A stretch of 13,042 bases of DNA, from NCBI GenBank assembly GCA_937968035.1, contig CALBTS010000630.1:1-13042 (forward strand). Direction: 5' to 3'. The position numbers were made by a program, and so were the translations under genes. The DNA is from an uncultured Methanomethylovorans sp. (lineage in GTDB: Archaea > Halobacteriota > Methanosarcinia > Methanosarcinales > Methanosarcinaceae). The notes beneath the pieces are model-generated. The model had not been told where the DNA came from, searched no databases, and saw only the letters and a list, made by a program, of their open reading frames with translations. Shown in pieces: positions 13,026 through 13,042 of this stretch (positions are counted from its first letter, which is position 1; every line of letters starts with the position of its first letter).

Positions 13026-13042
13026 TCAGTCCTTTCCTCCTT

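Overview
The window looks like chromosome from a methanogenic archaeon of the Methanosarcinales, most likely family Methanosarcinaceae; the genus cannot be fixed by eye. The evidence is the archaeal translation cluster L7Ae-S28e-L24e-Ndk-aIF5B-S6e, an archaeal tRNA C56 2'-O-methyltransferase, a two-gene SufC/SufB-type Fe-S assembly unit without SufD or SufS, archaeal TATA boxes in place of -10/-35 promoters, and Shine-Dalgarno sites matching an AUCACCUCC 16S tail. There are no transposases, integrases, phage genes or CRISPR arrays.

Layout. At 1-46 lies the last few codons of an unidentified upstream gene, followed by trm56 (64-591, +). At 725-967 (-) is a tiny lipoprotein packed with N-glycosylation sequons. 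Its start site, signal peptide and downstream hairpin resemble those of the solute-binding lipoprotein at 3415-4203. An AT-rich gap (968-1353) leads to a GNAT acetyltransferase (1354-1829, +) broken by one missing T. On the minus strand, 4203-1843 encodes a polar amino acid ABC importer in the order binding protein, permease, ATPase. A hairpin and a second TATA box separate the binding protein from the other two genes. A second, intact GNAT gene (4459-4905, +) follows, then a small free-standing cytochrome b5-like protein (5055-5291, +).

At 5417-7368 (+) are overlapping sufC and sufB homologues, probably a minimal Fe-S cluster scaffold. The SufC homologue carries several unexpected cysteines. 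A conserved-looking but unrecognised membrane-anchored protein (7498-8364, +) follows and ends inside its own terminator. From 8446 a strong TATA box and a leader of about 160 nt precede the ribosomal/translation cluster: rpl7ae, rps28e, rpl24e and ndk are tightly packed. After a 123-nt gap with two mutually exclusive hairpins comes the aIF5B gene, then rps6e with a TTG start and a terminator that includes its stop codon. Convergent to it at 12309-13025 (-) is a DUF3307-type membrane protein.

Most of the window is housekeeping: tRNA modification, Fe-S assembly and translation. The accessory part is 600-5050, holding the transporter, its mini-lipoprotein relative and the two acetyltransferases. 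Nothing here is clearly a new defence or mobile system. The points most worth checking are the mini-lipoprotein derived from the binding protein, the cysteine-rich SufC, the L7Ae leader, and the alternative hairpins before aIF5B.
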